Assembly: GCA_902788315.1 (NCBI GenBank)
Contig: CADAJS010000005.1
Location: forward strand, 1-64,000
Source: an uncultured Bacteroidales bacterium
GTDB taxonomy: Bacteria; Bacteroidota; Bacteroidia; Bacteroidales; Bacteroidaceae
Direction of reading: 5' to 3'
DNA length: 64,000 nucleotides
Below, in pieces: positions 1 to 7,384 of this stretch. The position numbers and the translations under genes are program-made. Position 1 is the first letter of the stretch; the number at the start of each line of letters is the position of its first letter. Under the pieces are notes generated by a model that saw nothing but the letters and a program-made list of their open reading frames with translations, did no database searches and was not told the DNA's origin.

Positions 1-297
1 TGGAGCGTTTTTGTGAGCAACAATGCAAGCTATAATAGCAAGGTGCTGGCTACAAAGCTGGCAGAGGCTGCTGGAGAGCTGGGCATTAAAGTTCGCAAGC
101 CAACGGCAAAGCAGGCATACTGGGTGCAGAACCTTGCCATGTGCAGAGACACCAACTGCCCAGCTGTGCTGACGGAGAACATGTTTATGGATAACAGAGA
201 GGACTGCAAGTGGCTGTTGAGTGAGGAGGGCAAGAATGCCATTACAGCTCTGCATGTTGCAGGTATATTGGAGTACATAAAGTATAAGGAGGGTTAA
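1..297 (+). CDS. N-acetylmuramoyl-L-alanine amidase, C-terminal part (5' cut by window edge)
   Basis: The reading frame is open from base 1 and ends at TAA 295-297; only about 98 residues are visible. They match the end of the Amidase_3 fold: a V-F-V-S-N-N-A-S strand, a run ending L-A-E-A-A-G, then C-P-A-V-L-T-E-N-M-F-M-D-N, whose glutamate corresponds to the second catalytic or zinc-binding region, and a final helix ending G-I-L-E-Y. Enzymes of this family cleave the amide bond between muramic acid and L-Ala in peptidoglycan; in prophages they act as endolysins. The GTG at 13 could be mistaken for a start, but the homologous strand begins before it, so the gene is truncated by the window. 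The next gene starts 3 nt after the stop. Confidence 0.8.
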   Translation, partial: WSVFVSNNASYNSKVLATKLAEAAGELGIKVRKPTAKQAYWVQNLAMCRDTNCPAVLTENMFMDNREDCKWLLSEEGKNAITALHVAGILEYIKYKEG

Positions 298-300
298 ATC

Positions 301-912
301 ATGAGTGACGATAAGAAAACAATTCTACTGCTACTGGCTGCGCTTATTGCAGGCTGTGTAATTTCATGCTGGTACATAGGCAAGCTGGGTAGAGAGTGCG
401 AGAGGCTGGGCAGTAACCAGCAGGCACTGCTAAAGGAGTGTGATACGCTGCGCACGGCAAACGGCAAAAGCATGGCAAGAGTGCTGGAGCTGGAGCTGAC
501 AGCCAGTGAGTTTGAGGAGCACTGCACGGAGCTGGAGAGGCAGGTGCATGAGCTGGGCATCAAGAATAAACGGCTGGAGCACCTTGTGCAGGCAGGGAGC
601 AGAACAGAGCTGCGCATTGATACCATCACCAAGGACAGCATAGTGTACCTGCAAGCAGATGGCAGGCAGGACACACTAAAGTGCTGGGAGTTTGATGATG
701 GGTGGGTGCAGGCAAGCGGCTGCATAAACAAGGCTGGCAGGTTACAGGCAGAGTTTACCAGCAATGACACTCTGCTGGTGTTGGCTCACAGAGTGCCAAA
801 GCGTTTCCTTTTCTTCCGCTTCGGCTGCAAATATATTGAGCTGGATTGCACTACGAGCAACCCACATACAAGGCTAACTACGGCAAAATACATAAAATTT
901 GTGAAAAAGTGA
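301..912 (+). CDS. Membrane-anchored coiled-coil prophage protein (DUF6549-like)
   Basis: This 203-residue protein has an N-terminal membrane segment (about residues 8-27). A long Glu/Leu/Lys-rich coiled coil follows (about 30-100), then a beta-rich region with D-T-I-T-K-D-S-I, a Cys/Trp segment and a conserved-looking tail containing H-R-V-P-K-R-F and N-P-H-T. From memory this pattern fits the DUF6549-type proteins next to amidases in Bacteroidetes prophages. Its topology suggests a spanin-like or other lysis accessory role, but that is inference. It lies 3 nt after the amidase stop, so the two are probably co-transcribed. The AGA/AGG-rich arginine codons support foreign origin. Confidence 0.65.
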   Translation: MSDDKKTILLLLAALIAGCVISCWYIGKLGRECERLGSNQQALLKECDTLRTANGKSMARVLELELTASEFEEHCTELERQVHELGIKNKRLEHLVQAGSRTELRIDTITKDSIVYLQADGRQDTLKCWEFDDGWVQASGCINKAGRLQAEFTSNDTLLVLAHRVPKRFLFFRFGCKYIELDCTTSNPHTRLTTAKYIKFVKK

Positions 913-992
913 TGCTACATGATGGAGATACGGAGAAAAATGCCTACCTTTGCACCAGCAACCGCTTAACAACCGACCAACTTTTTGCAGTT

Positions 993-1012
993 GTGGTTCA
1001 ATAGTGGTTCAA
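993..1012 (+). repeat. Pair of 9-bp direct repeats near attR
   Basis: GTGGTTCAA occurs at 993-1001 and again at 1004-1012, 11 bp apart, about one helical turn. Closely spaced short direct repeats inside the end of an integrated element are typical of integrase arm-type binding sites. This is suggestive only. The rest of 913-1073 has no supported gene. Confidence 0.3.
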
Positions 1013-1073
1013 AAGGCTGACATGGAAACCCGCTAACCACTCACAGAGAGCACGGAGCATCAAATAAGCCATC

Positions 1074-1120
1074 AGATTCCGGTTCTTCAGATTAGGGTTC
1101 GATTCCCTACGGGTGTACCA
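1074..1120 (+). pseudogene. 3' half of tRNA-Arg(CCG), probable attR
   Basis: The segment folds as the 3' part of a tRNA. It has the anticodon loop TTCCGGT with anticodon CCG (Arg), the 3' anticodon strand TCTTC, a four-base variable loop, a T arm TAGGG-TTCGATT-CCCTA, an acceptor strand CGGGTGT, discriminator A, and an encoded CCA. No D arm or 5' acceptor strand precedes it, and the two lowest anticodon-stem pairs fail (TC facing TC). It is therefore not a working gene. The simplest reading is an element that integrated at the anticodon loop or stem, re-created the intact tRNA at its far end and left this displaced fragment as attR. Confidence 0.8.
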
Positions 1121-1295
1121 CGAATGGCAAGATGAATTCATTCACTTTTTAAAATTCATTTTACTGGAAACCATCCTCACTTTGTGCGTTCGGAATAGCA
1201 TTCCCCGTACTCCATGAATGGACTTTTTTCTAATTTTATTTATTGCGAGGTACATTTTGTTAAGAATATACAATAGTTATTCCAACAAAAAGGAA

Positions 1296-1303
1296 TAAAT
1301 TTG
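1296..1303 (+). promoter_or_regulatory. Promoter -7 box for the AraC-type gene
   Basis: TAAATTTG matches the Bacteroidetes -7 consensus TAnnTTTG. It lies about 58 nt before the ATG at 1361. No good TTTG is present 19 bp upstream, so the promoter may need help. It also shows that the TTG at 1301 cannot be the start codon. Confidence 0.5.
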
Positions 1304-1360
1304 CAAAATATTCACGAACATCTGTATAAACCACATTTACAGACTAACCAATCAAGTGCT

Positions 1361-1765
1361 ATGAGCAAGTACACAACAATTGATGATCGACTTAAACAAG
1401 TTCAACTGAAAAAGGAAGACAAGGAACTGCTGCGCCATCTGGAGCAGATTGTATTAAAGAAGATGGGCGACGGAACGCCCAGCGTGACAATGGTGGCCGA
1501 TGGACTGCACATGCATCCCATGAAGCTGCAGCGCAAACTGAAGGGCAGCATTGGGCTTACGCCTGGCGAATATATCACGATCGTGCGGCTGAAATCCGCC
1601 TTGGGATATCTGGCCGACTACCCTCGCTACTCAATCACCCAGGTGGCACAGCTCTGTGGATATGCAGACAATTCACATTTCACTCACGTCTTTCAGCGTT
1701 GGTTCGACACGAGTCCTCAGGGCTATCTCGGCATTCGAGTGCCCATCGCCGCACGAAAGAAATAA
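1361..1765 (+). CDS. AraC-type helix-turn-helix regulator (DNA-binding domain only)
   Basis: This 134-residue protein is almost entirely an AraC/XylS DNA-binding domain. The first HTH falls around residues 45-65 (V-T-M-V-A-D-G-L-H-M). The second is the conserved signature around 95-125, including I-T-Q-V-A-Q-L-C-G-Y and S-H-F-T-H-V-F-Q-R-W-F. There is no ligand or receiver domain, so it either acts without a sensor part or is a remnant; in Bacteroidetes such domains usually end hybrid two-component proteins. The ATG at 1361 was chosen because the upstream TTG at 1301 lies inside the promoter. It is the first chromosomal gene after attR, has no co-directional neighbour, and its target is unknown. 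Confidence 0.8.
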   Translation: MSKYTTIDDRLKQVQLKKEDKELLRHLEQIVLKKMGDGTPSVTMVADGLHMHPMKLQRKLKGSIGLTPGEYITIVRLKSALGYLADYPRYSITQVAQLCGYADNSHFTHVFQRWFDTSPQGYLGIRVPIAARKK

Positions 1766-1910
1766 AGACGGCGCAAACCACCCTTATGTAAAAATAGGGG
1801 AAAGGCTCCTGTAGGTTTACGTTTCAGACACCCACCCAAAAGAGTGCTTTTTGGCCGCTTTTTCGGCGGATTTTATGGCACAAAGGAGGGCGTCATTAAG
1901 ATAAATGCCT

Positions 1911-2096
1911 GATTTACAAAGATTGAAAATTCGGCGTTTTTCTGCACCAAACAATCTCTCGTACGGAAATACGCGATTCTCGTCGAAACGAAGCGTGCTC
2001 CACCCGTCGGAGGAGCGTGTTCCTCCGACGTGCGGAGCACGTTGTTTCGACACTTGTTCGCCGCAGTTTGAGACTGCGTCAAAAATCATGTAAGGA
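1911..2096 (+). repeat. Intergenic structured repeat element, copy 1
   Basis: This fills most of the 357-base gap between the convergent AraC-type and acyl-CoA synthetase genes. It begins GATTTACAA, carries the family motif GATTCTC at 1975-1981 and ends AAAAATCATGTAAGGA. The centre is a nested palindrome at 1982-2051: GTCGAAAC/GTTTCGAC, CGTGCTCC/GGAGCACG, and CGTCGGAGGA/TCCTCCGACG around loop GCGTGT. Related copies are at 16929, 30473 (reverse) and 51345 (reverse, partial). It lies downstream of the AraC-type stop codon in that gene's orientation. Between 1766 and 1910 I see no gene and only a weak GCCG/CGGC hairpin. Confidence 0.75.
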
Positions 2097-2122
2097 TTTA
2101 TAACTAATAGCCGACACACGTG

Positions 2123-3799
2123 TCAGACATCGACATTCATGTAGAGATAGCGCTTGATACTCTTCTTGGGCGTCTTCTCGAACTCCTCGTCCATGATGCG
2201 AATGCCGGCGAGTTGTGCATAGCTGGGTATCGTGGGGTTCAGGTCCTTTCGATTCTGTTCCATGATGGCTGCCACGTCGTCGGGCTGGAGTCGCAGCTGC
2301 TTCACCTGCTCGGGGTCGGGATATACCAGGGCATAGAGTTTCTCGTTCTTCTGTATGACCACACACTCGCTGACGAGTGCCATGCCACTCAGCTTGTCTT
2401 CGATCTCCTCGGGATAGATGTTCTGCCCATTGGCACCCAGGAGCATATTCTTGCAGCGGCCTTTGATGAAGACATTGCCGTCGCGGTCGATCACGCCCAG
2501 GTCGCCAGTGTGGTACCAGCCATCACGGTCGATGGTTTTGGCCGTAGCCTCCTCGTTCTTGTAATAGCCGAGCATGACGTTCAGACCGCGTGTCAGGATC
2601 TCGCCGGGCACATGCTGCGGGTCGCTGCTGTCAATCTTGAGTTCCATGTTCACCACACACTTTCCACAGCTGCCCACCTTTACGTCTTTCCAGTCGTTAT
2701 AGCAGATGATGGGGGCACACTCGGTGGTACCATAGCCCACGGTGTAGCGGAAGCCTATCTCGTGGAGCAATGATTCCACCTCCTGATTGAGTGCGGCTCC
2801 GCCGATAATCAGTTCGTAGAAGTTCCCGCCCAAAGCATTCGTCAGCGCATCGCATATTTTCTGTTTGATACGCTGTCCCACCACTGGCAGGCGCATCATC
2901 ACTCGAATCTTGGGGTCCTGAATCTTGGGCAGGACCGACTTGCGAACAATCTTTTCTATAATCAGCGGCACAACGACGATGAGACAAGGCTTCACCTCGG
3001 CCAGTGCCTTAATGAGCACCGTGGGGGAGGCCACCTTGGTCAGAAAATTCACATGCACACCCTTGATAAACTCGAAGATGAACTCATAGGCCATTCCATA
3101 CATGTGGGCCATGGGGAGCATGGATATTACGCTCATCCCTGGTTTGAGATCGTTGCCCAGGACATGCTCGGCAAAGTCAGAATTCGACCATAGGGCACGG
3201 TAGGGAATCATCACACCTTTGCTGTTGCTCGTAGTGCCGCTGGTGTAGTTGATGATTGCCAGTTCCTCGGGCTTATCCTCATGGTAGTGGACATGCTCTG
3301 CACGGAAGTTGAGCGGGTATTTCTCGCCGAAGAGCCGGTTGAGGTTTTCGCGTGCGAACGTCAACTTTTCGTTTCGGCTCACCTCCAGGTGATGATCGGT
3401 CAGGGAGATGACTCCCTCCAGACGGGGCATCTTCCCGGCATCGAGTTTCTTCCACACGGTTTCGCCTACAAAGAGCAGTTTTGCATCGCTGTGGTTCACA
3501 ATGTCGTGAATCTGCTCGGGGTGGAACTCGTGCAAAATAGGCACCGCCACCGCTCCATACGTAATAATGCTAAAGAAGGCAGCGCCCCATCTACACTGAT
3601 TTTTTCCACATATTGCAATCTTGTCTCCCGGTTTTATCCCGCTATGCTCAAAGAGGATATGCATCTTTTCAATGATGCGTGCCACGTCCTTGTACTGCAA
3701 GGTCAGTATGCCATAATCCGAAAGCGAGTTGAGGTTCCAATATTCCTTGATGCTATGCTCAATTATGCGATTGAAAGAACTTACCTTTGTTGTATCCAT
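2123..3799 (-). CDS. Long-chain fatty acid-CoA ligase family (AMP-dependent synthetase)
   Basis: This 558-residue acyl-adenylate enzyme activates a carboxylic acid, probably a fatty acid, with ATP and CoA. The family signatures appear in order: P-loop Y-T-S-G-T-T-S-N-S-K-G (about residue 183), Y-G-T-T-E-C-A-P, G-W-Y-H-T-G-D-L-G, I-K-G-R-C-K-N, and the C-terminal T-P-K-K-S-I-K-R containing the adenylation lysine. The start at 3799 (M-D-T-T-K-V) lies just downstream of a consensus promoter; an in-frame extension to 3964 would run through that promoter. Long-chain substrate choice is inferred from family resemblance, not from a visible pocket residue. It is convergent with the AraC-type gene. 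Confidence 0.88.
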   Translation of the reverse strand: MDTTKVSSFNRIIEHSIKEYWNLNSLSDYGILTLQYKDVARIIEKMHILFEHSGIKPGDKIAICGKNQCRWGAAFFSIITYGAVAVPILHEFHPEQIHDIVNHSDAKLLFVGETVWKKLDAGKMPRLEGVISLTDHHLEVSRNEKLTFARENLNRLFGEKYPLNFRAEHVHYHEDKPEELAIINYTSGTTSNSKGVMIPYRALWSNSDFAEHVLGNDLKPGMSVISMLPMAHMYGMAYEFIFEFIKGVHVNFLTKVASPTVLIKALAEVKPCLIVVVPLIIEKIVRKSVLPKIQDPKIRVMMRLPVVGQRIKQKICDALTNALGGNFYELIIGGAALNQEVESLLHEIGFRYTVGYGTTECAPIICYNDWKDVKVGSCGKCVVNMELKIDSSDPQHVPGEILTRGLNVMLGYYKNEEATAKTIDRDGWYHTGDLGVIDRDGNVFIKGRCKNMLLGANGQNIYPEEIEDKLSGMALVSECVVIQKNEKLYALVYPDPEQVKQLRLQPDDVAAIMEQNRKDLNPTIPSYAQLAGIRIMDEEFEKTPKKSIKRYLYMNVDV

Positions 3800-3823
3800 T
3801 TGCACATTTTTTGAAATTTTGTG

Positions 3824-3854
3824 CAAAATTACATTATTTTCCTCAGATATCAAA
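3824..3854 (-). promoter_or_regulatory. Promoter of the acyl-CoA synthetase gene
   Basis: On the minus strand TTTG (3851-3854) is followed after 19 bp by TAATTTTG (3824-3831), an exact Bacteroidetes TTTG-N19-TAnnTTTG promoter. The start codon is 25 nt downstream. Confidence 0.75.
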
Positions 3855-3908
3855 GTATATATCAGAAAAATTGCACATTTTTTCGAAAAATGAGTAAAAT
3901 CGGACGAA

Positions 3909-4580
3909 TCAATATCCTCGATGACCAAAGATTCGGCTTCCGATACGCACCAATGTGCTTCCATGCTGCACGGCGATGGGGAAATCGTCGCTCATCCCCC
4001 ACGAGCATTCTCTGAACGAGGCATCAAGAGAGAAGAAATCCTCCTTTACCTTATTATATATCGCGTGCGCGCGTGAGAATTCCCGGGCAATCTGTGTTTC
4101 GTCGTCCACATTGCTGGCCATGCACATGAGGCCACATATCTGTACATGCTCCATCGAGCGCCACTCGCCGCCATGCATATAATCCAGCAGTTCGTCGGGG
4201 AGAAAGCCGTACTTGGTCTCCTCCTGTGCGATGTGCAGCTGCAGGAGACAGGGAATGCGCCGAGAGAAGCGAGCACCCTGGCGGTCAATCTCGTGCAGGA
4301 GGTGAGGCGAATCGACGGAGTGAATCAGGCTGATGTAGGGGGCGATGTATTTCACCTTGTTCGTCTGCAGATGGCCGATGAAGTGCCATTCAATGTCGTC
4401 GGGCAGCAGGGGACGTTTCTCCTGCAGTTCCTGTACATGACTCTCGCCGAAGATGCGCTGACCGCAGCGGTAGGCTTCTTCTATCATCTCAGCAGGATGA
4501 TACTTGCTCACAGCCACCAGACGAGTACCGTCGGGCAGCTGTGAGTGTATCTCCTGTAAGGCTTGTGCTATCTGACTCAT
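3909..4580 (-). CDS. YggS/PLPBP-family pyridoxal-phosphate homeostasis protein
   Basis: This 223-residue protein has the single-domain alanine-racemase-like barrel that binds PLP and keeps vitamin B6 and amino-acid pools balanced; the family has no established enzyme activity. The PLP lysine is K26 in L-V-A-V-S-K-Y-H-P. Other hallmarks are W-H-F-I-G-H-L-Q-T-N-K, the C-terminal S-W-G-M-S-D-D-F, and R-I-G-S-R-I-F-G binding the phosphate. G-E-S-H-V-Q-E replaces the more usual G-E-N-Y. It ends the leftward gene run that starts near 11211. Its stop overlaps the promoter region of the acyl-CoA synthetase gene. Confidence 0.9.
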   Translation of the reverse strand: MSQIAQALQEIHSQLPDGTRLVAVSKYHPAEMIEEAYRCGQRIFGESHVQELQEKRPLLPDDIEWHFIGHLQTNKVKYIAPYISLIHSVDSPHLLHEIDRQGARFSRRIPCLLQLHIAQEETKYGFLPDELLDYMHGGEWRSMEHVQICGLMCMASNVDDETQIAREFSRAHAIYNKVKEDFFSLDASFRECSWGMSDDFPIAVQHGSTLVRIGSRIFGHRGY

Positions 4581-4642
4581 TGTATTATGTTGTTTTTGAG
4601 TAGTGCGGATTGTAAGGGAGTAAGCCGTGAACAGCGCGGCGA

Positions 4643-5098
4643 TTATGCTTCCTCGCCCTCGGCGACCTTATAGCGGAAGACATCCATAATCTTTGTCTCG
4701 GCCACAGAGACAATCACATAGTCGCCCAATGTGCCTGCCATTCCCTTGTCAAGGTTCTTCACCGCATCGCGCAGGTCGATGGCCTGCACCATCATCGTCT
4801 GTGCGGCACGCTTCTCCTTGCCAGTCTTCTCGTCAATGGTGACAAAGGCCACCTTGGCCTTAAACCAGCGGTCGGCCAGTGAGTCGTCACTCTCAAAGAG
4901 TTCGGAAATCTTGGCCCGCTTGATGTCTGTAACCATGTATTCGCCACTGACGAAAGGCTCTATCTCGGCAATAAAACGCTTCTCAGCCTCCGTGAAGCTG
5001 AAGGCGTCCACCAGGTAAGTCTCCATTGTTCTCTTGATGATACCATCCTCGAGCGTCTTGTCATAACGCACTTTACATTCAAACCATTCTGTGAGCAT
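4643..5098 (-). CDS. DUF4494 family protein
   Basis: This 151-residue soluble protein begins M-L-T-E-W-F-E-C-K-V-R-Y, the characteristic opening of the Bacteroidetes DUF4494 family. That is followed by E-T-Y-L-V-D-A-F-S-F-T-E-A-E and a Lys-rich middle. No signal peptide, membrane segment or catalytic motif is visible, and the biochemical role is unknown. It starts 5 nt after the ygiQ-type stop, so the two are co-transcribed. The 62 nt to the yggS-type gene contains no clear terminator or promoter. Confidence 0.75.
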   Translation of the reverse strand: MLTEWFECKVRYDKTLEDGIIKRTMETYLVDAFSFTEAEKRFIAEIEPFVSGEYMVTDIKRAKISELFESDDSLADRWFKAKVAFVTIDEKTGKEKRAAQTMMVQAIDLRDAVKNLDKGMAGTLGDYVIVSVAETKIMDVFRYKVAEGEEA

Positions 5099-5103
5099 AA
5101 TGT

Positions 5104-7008
5104 TTATCTGTGTTTAAAAAGTTGTGTAATCAAGTCCATACGTCCCATACTGCGCAGGCGGGCTTCGATACGCCGTCGCTCATCAGGCTTGTACCAGAAG
5201 AAGTACATGCGCTGGCACTGTTTCTCGGCAGGCGTCTTTGCAGAGAAAATACGTTCACCCGTGTAGGGATGATAGCCCGTGGCCCAGCATGTGGTGGCGA
5301 GCGTCATTGGGGTGGGCGTGAAGTCCTGCACCTGTTCGAGATGGAAATCCATCTGCTTGGTGAGTACTGCCAGTTCGGCCATGTCTGCCTCGCGGCATCC
5401 GGGATGGCTGCTGATGAAGTAGGGGATAAGCTGTTGCCGAAGGTGATGCTTGCGGCAGATGTTGTCGAAAAGAGCCTTGAAGCGGCCGAAGAGCCGGAAG
5501 GAGGGCTTGCGCATGATATTGAGCACCTCGGAACTGGTGTGTTCGGGGGCCACCTTCAGTCGTCCGCTCACGTGATGTAGGATAAGTTCCTCGGCATATT
5601 CACGCGAGGCGGATTCGAGTGTGTCATCTCGCTGGGGGTGCAGTATGAGGTCGTAGCGCACACCGCTGCCGATAAAACTCTTCTTCACGCCGGGCATCGC
5701 ATCCACCGCACGATATATGTCCGTCAGGGGGCGATGATCCACACTGAGGTTGGGACACACCTGTGGATGGATGCACGAAGGACGGACACAGGCGGCACAG
5801 GCTTTCGGATTTCGCCCGCCCATGCGATACATGTTTGCACTGGGACCACCCAGGTCGCTGATATAACCTTTGAAGTCGGGCATGTGTGTGATCTGCTCCA
5901 CCTCGCGCAAGATGCTCTCGCGACTGCGACTTACCACGAACTTACCCTGATGGGCACTGATGGTGCAGAAGGCACATCCACCGAAACAACCACGATGCAG
6001 ACATACGCTGTGGCGTATCATCTCGTAGGCGGGAATGCGCTTGCCGTCATATTTGGGATGTGGAAGCCTGGTGTAGGGGAGGTCAAAGCTGTGATCTAGT
6101 TCCTGCTCCGTCATCGGGGGATAGGGCGGATACACGACTACCCACTTGCCCTGCGTTTCTTGAAGGAGACGATGGGCATGCAGACTGTTACTCTCTTCCT
6201 CGACATGGCGGAAGTTCATGGCGTGAAGGCGAAGGTCGTTCAGACATTCGTCGTAGCTATGCAGTACAATGTCATCTTCGCGTATTCCCTGAGGTATCTC
6301 CTCTCGATTGTACAGCGCCACGGTCTGCGGCACAGGATTCTTCATCGCTACATATCGGCGGAAGGTGTCCGTGGTGATGCATGCCTCGCCATTCTCGTCG
6401 TAGAAGAGCCCACCGTCATAATCCTCAATGGCTTGCTGCATGCGGCGGCAGACTTCCAGCGTGGACTGCTCGCCCATGCCATAAGTGATGAGGTCGGCTC
6501 CGGAGAGAGCGAGAATGCTGGGCATGAAGCGCTCCTTCCAATAGTCGTAGTGCATCAGCCGTCGCATGCTGGCTTCGATACCGCCAAGTACCACCGGGAC
6601 ATCGGGGTAGAGTTTCTTCAGTATCTGGGTGTATATAATGGTGGGGTATTCGGGGCGCAGGTCGTGGCGTCCGTCGGGGCTGTATGCATCCTCGCTCCTC
6701 AGTCGCCGGGCAGCGGTATATTTGTTTACCATCGAGTCCATACACCCCGGTGCGATACCAAACCATAGGCGCGGCCGCCCCAACTTACGGAAGTCACGAT
6801 GGTCGCCGTGCCAGTCGGGTTGAGGCACGATGCACACCCGCAGACCCTCGGCCTCCAGTATTCGACCGATTACTGCGGCTCCAAAGCTGGGATGGTCCAC
6901 ATAGGCATCAGCGCTGAAGAGTATCACATCGGCACGGTCCCATCCACGCAAGTCCATCTCCTTGCGTGTGGTAGGAAGCCAGTCGGACAAGTGCCTCCTC
7001 TCGTTCAT
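5104..7008 (-). CDS. ygiQ: YgiQ family radical SAM protein
   Basis: This 634-residue cytosolic protein has the cysteine motif C-F-G-G-C-A-F-C (about residues 343-350), a CxxxCxxC that ligates the [4Fe-4S] cluster used to cleave S-adenosylmethionine. The N-terminal part has the YgiQ-specific opening with W-L-P-T-T-R-K-E-M and D-V-I-L-F-S-A-D-A-Y-V-D-H-P. A second set of cysteines (C-A-A-C-V-R-P-S-C) follows the core, and the C-terminal tail is DUF3362-like. The substrate is unknown for the whole family. It lies 3 nt after the small gene at 7012 and 5 nt before the DUF4494 gene, forming a tight leftward cluster. Confidence 0.88.
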   Translation of the reverse strand: MNERRHLSDWLPTTRKEMDLRGWDRADVILFSADAYVDHPSFGAAVIGRILEAEGLRVCIVPQPDWHGDHRDFRKLGRPRLWFGIAPGCMDSMVNKYTAARRLRSEDAYSPDGRHDLRPEYPTIIYTQILKKLYPDVPVVLGGIEASMRRLMHYDYWKERFMPSILALSGADLITYGMGEQSTLEVCRRMQQAIEDYDGGLFYDENGEACITTDTFRRYVAMKNPVPQTVALYNREEIPQGIREDDIVLHSYDECLNDLRLHAMNFRHVEEESNSLHAHRLLQETQGKWVVVYPPYPPMTEQELDHSFDLPYTRLPHPKYDGKRIPAYEMIRHSVCLHRGCFGGCAFCTISAHQGKFVVSRSRESILREVEQITHMPDFKGYISDLGGPSANMYRMGGRNPKACAACVRPSCIHPQVCPNLSVDHRPLTDIYRAVDAMPGVKKSFIGSGVRYDLILHPQRDDTLESASREYAEELILHHVSGRLKVAPEHTSSEVLNIMRKPSFRLFGRFKALFDNICRKHHLRQQLIPYFISSHPGCREADMAELAVLTKQMDFHLEQVQDFTPTPMTLATTCWATGYHPYTGERIFSAKTPAEKQCQRMYFFWYKPDERRRIEARLRSMGRMDLITQLFKHR

Positions 7009-7011
7009 TAC

Positions 7012-7347
7012 CTATGCCTCGCTTTCGGGTTCCAATTCCCCTTTCAGTGCATCCAGTTTCTCCTTCTCCCAGTCGATGTACAGGAGGATGAGTTGGTGCA
7101 GACCGAAAGCCTTCATGTTCGGGTGGAACAAGACGTCCTGACAAAGTTTTATCAGACGAGAATCGCCGTTCGTATTGTCGAGCAGCGAACGAATGTTCAG
7201 GCGGAGCTTGTCCAATACGGATTCATCGACAAGGCCATTACTGTCCAACAATTCACTGAACAGGGCAAAGTCTTCGATTGTGGCAAGGTGCGTCTCTTCG
7301 ATTTGCAGGGTTCGCGAACCCTTCATATTACATAAAATCTGGTACAT
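7012..7347 (-). CDS. Small conserved-looking protein of unknown function upstream of ygiQ
   Basis: This encodes an acidic, mostly helical protein of up to 111 residues with no signal peptide, no membrane segment and no recognised motif. The ATG at 7347 gives M-Y-Q-I-L-C-N; an alternative ATG at 7326 gives M-K-G-S-R-T-L and may be the true start. The stop is 3 nt before the ygiQ-type start, so translation is probably coupled. It follows the 998-aa secreted protein gene by 37 nt without a recognisable promoter. I do not recognise the family; the tight spacing is the main evidence that it is a real gene. Confidence 0.6.
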   Translation of the reverse strand: MYQILCNMKGSRTLQIEETHLATIEDFALFSELLDSNGLVDESVLDKLRLNIRSLLDNTNGDSRLIKLCQDVLFHPNMKAFGLHQLILLYIDWEKEKLDALKGELEPESEA

Positions 7348-7384
7348 AGTCTATTGTGGTATGGAATGTTTCTTAATATCTTAT

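Larger units (their letters stand above)
1..1120. mobile_element. Right end of an integrated prophage-like element
   Basis: Three things mark this as the end of an integrated element that continues to the left of the window. There is a cell-wall amidase gene followed directly by a small membrane-anchored coiled-coil gene, an arrangement known from lysis regions of Bacteroidetes prophages. There is a displaced 3' part of a tRNA gene at 1074-1120. Beyond it, ordinary chromosomal genes begin. Codon use also changes: the second gene uses AGA or AGG for 9 of its 14 arginines, whereas chromosomal genes such as the one at 11386 mostly use CGN. No integrase or structural gene is visible, so a conjugative or degenerate element cannot be excluded. 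Confidence 0.7.

Noticed and set aside
1021-1120. Intact tRNA gene at the left end
   Set aside because: No D arm or 5' acceptor strand precedes the T arm and two anticodon-stem pairs fail, so it is a fragment.
3800-3964. N-terminal extension of the acyl-CoA synthetase to 3964
   Set aside because: It would span the consensus promoter at 3824-3854 and overlap the yggS-type gene; the family N terminus fits the ATG at 3799.
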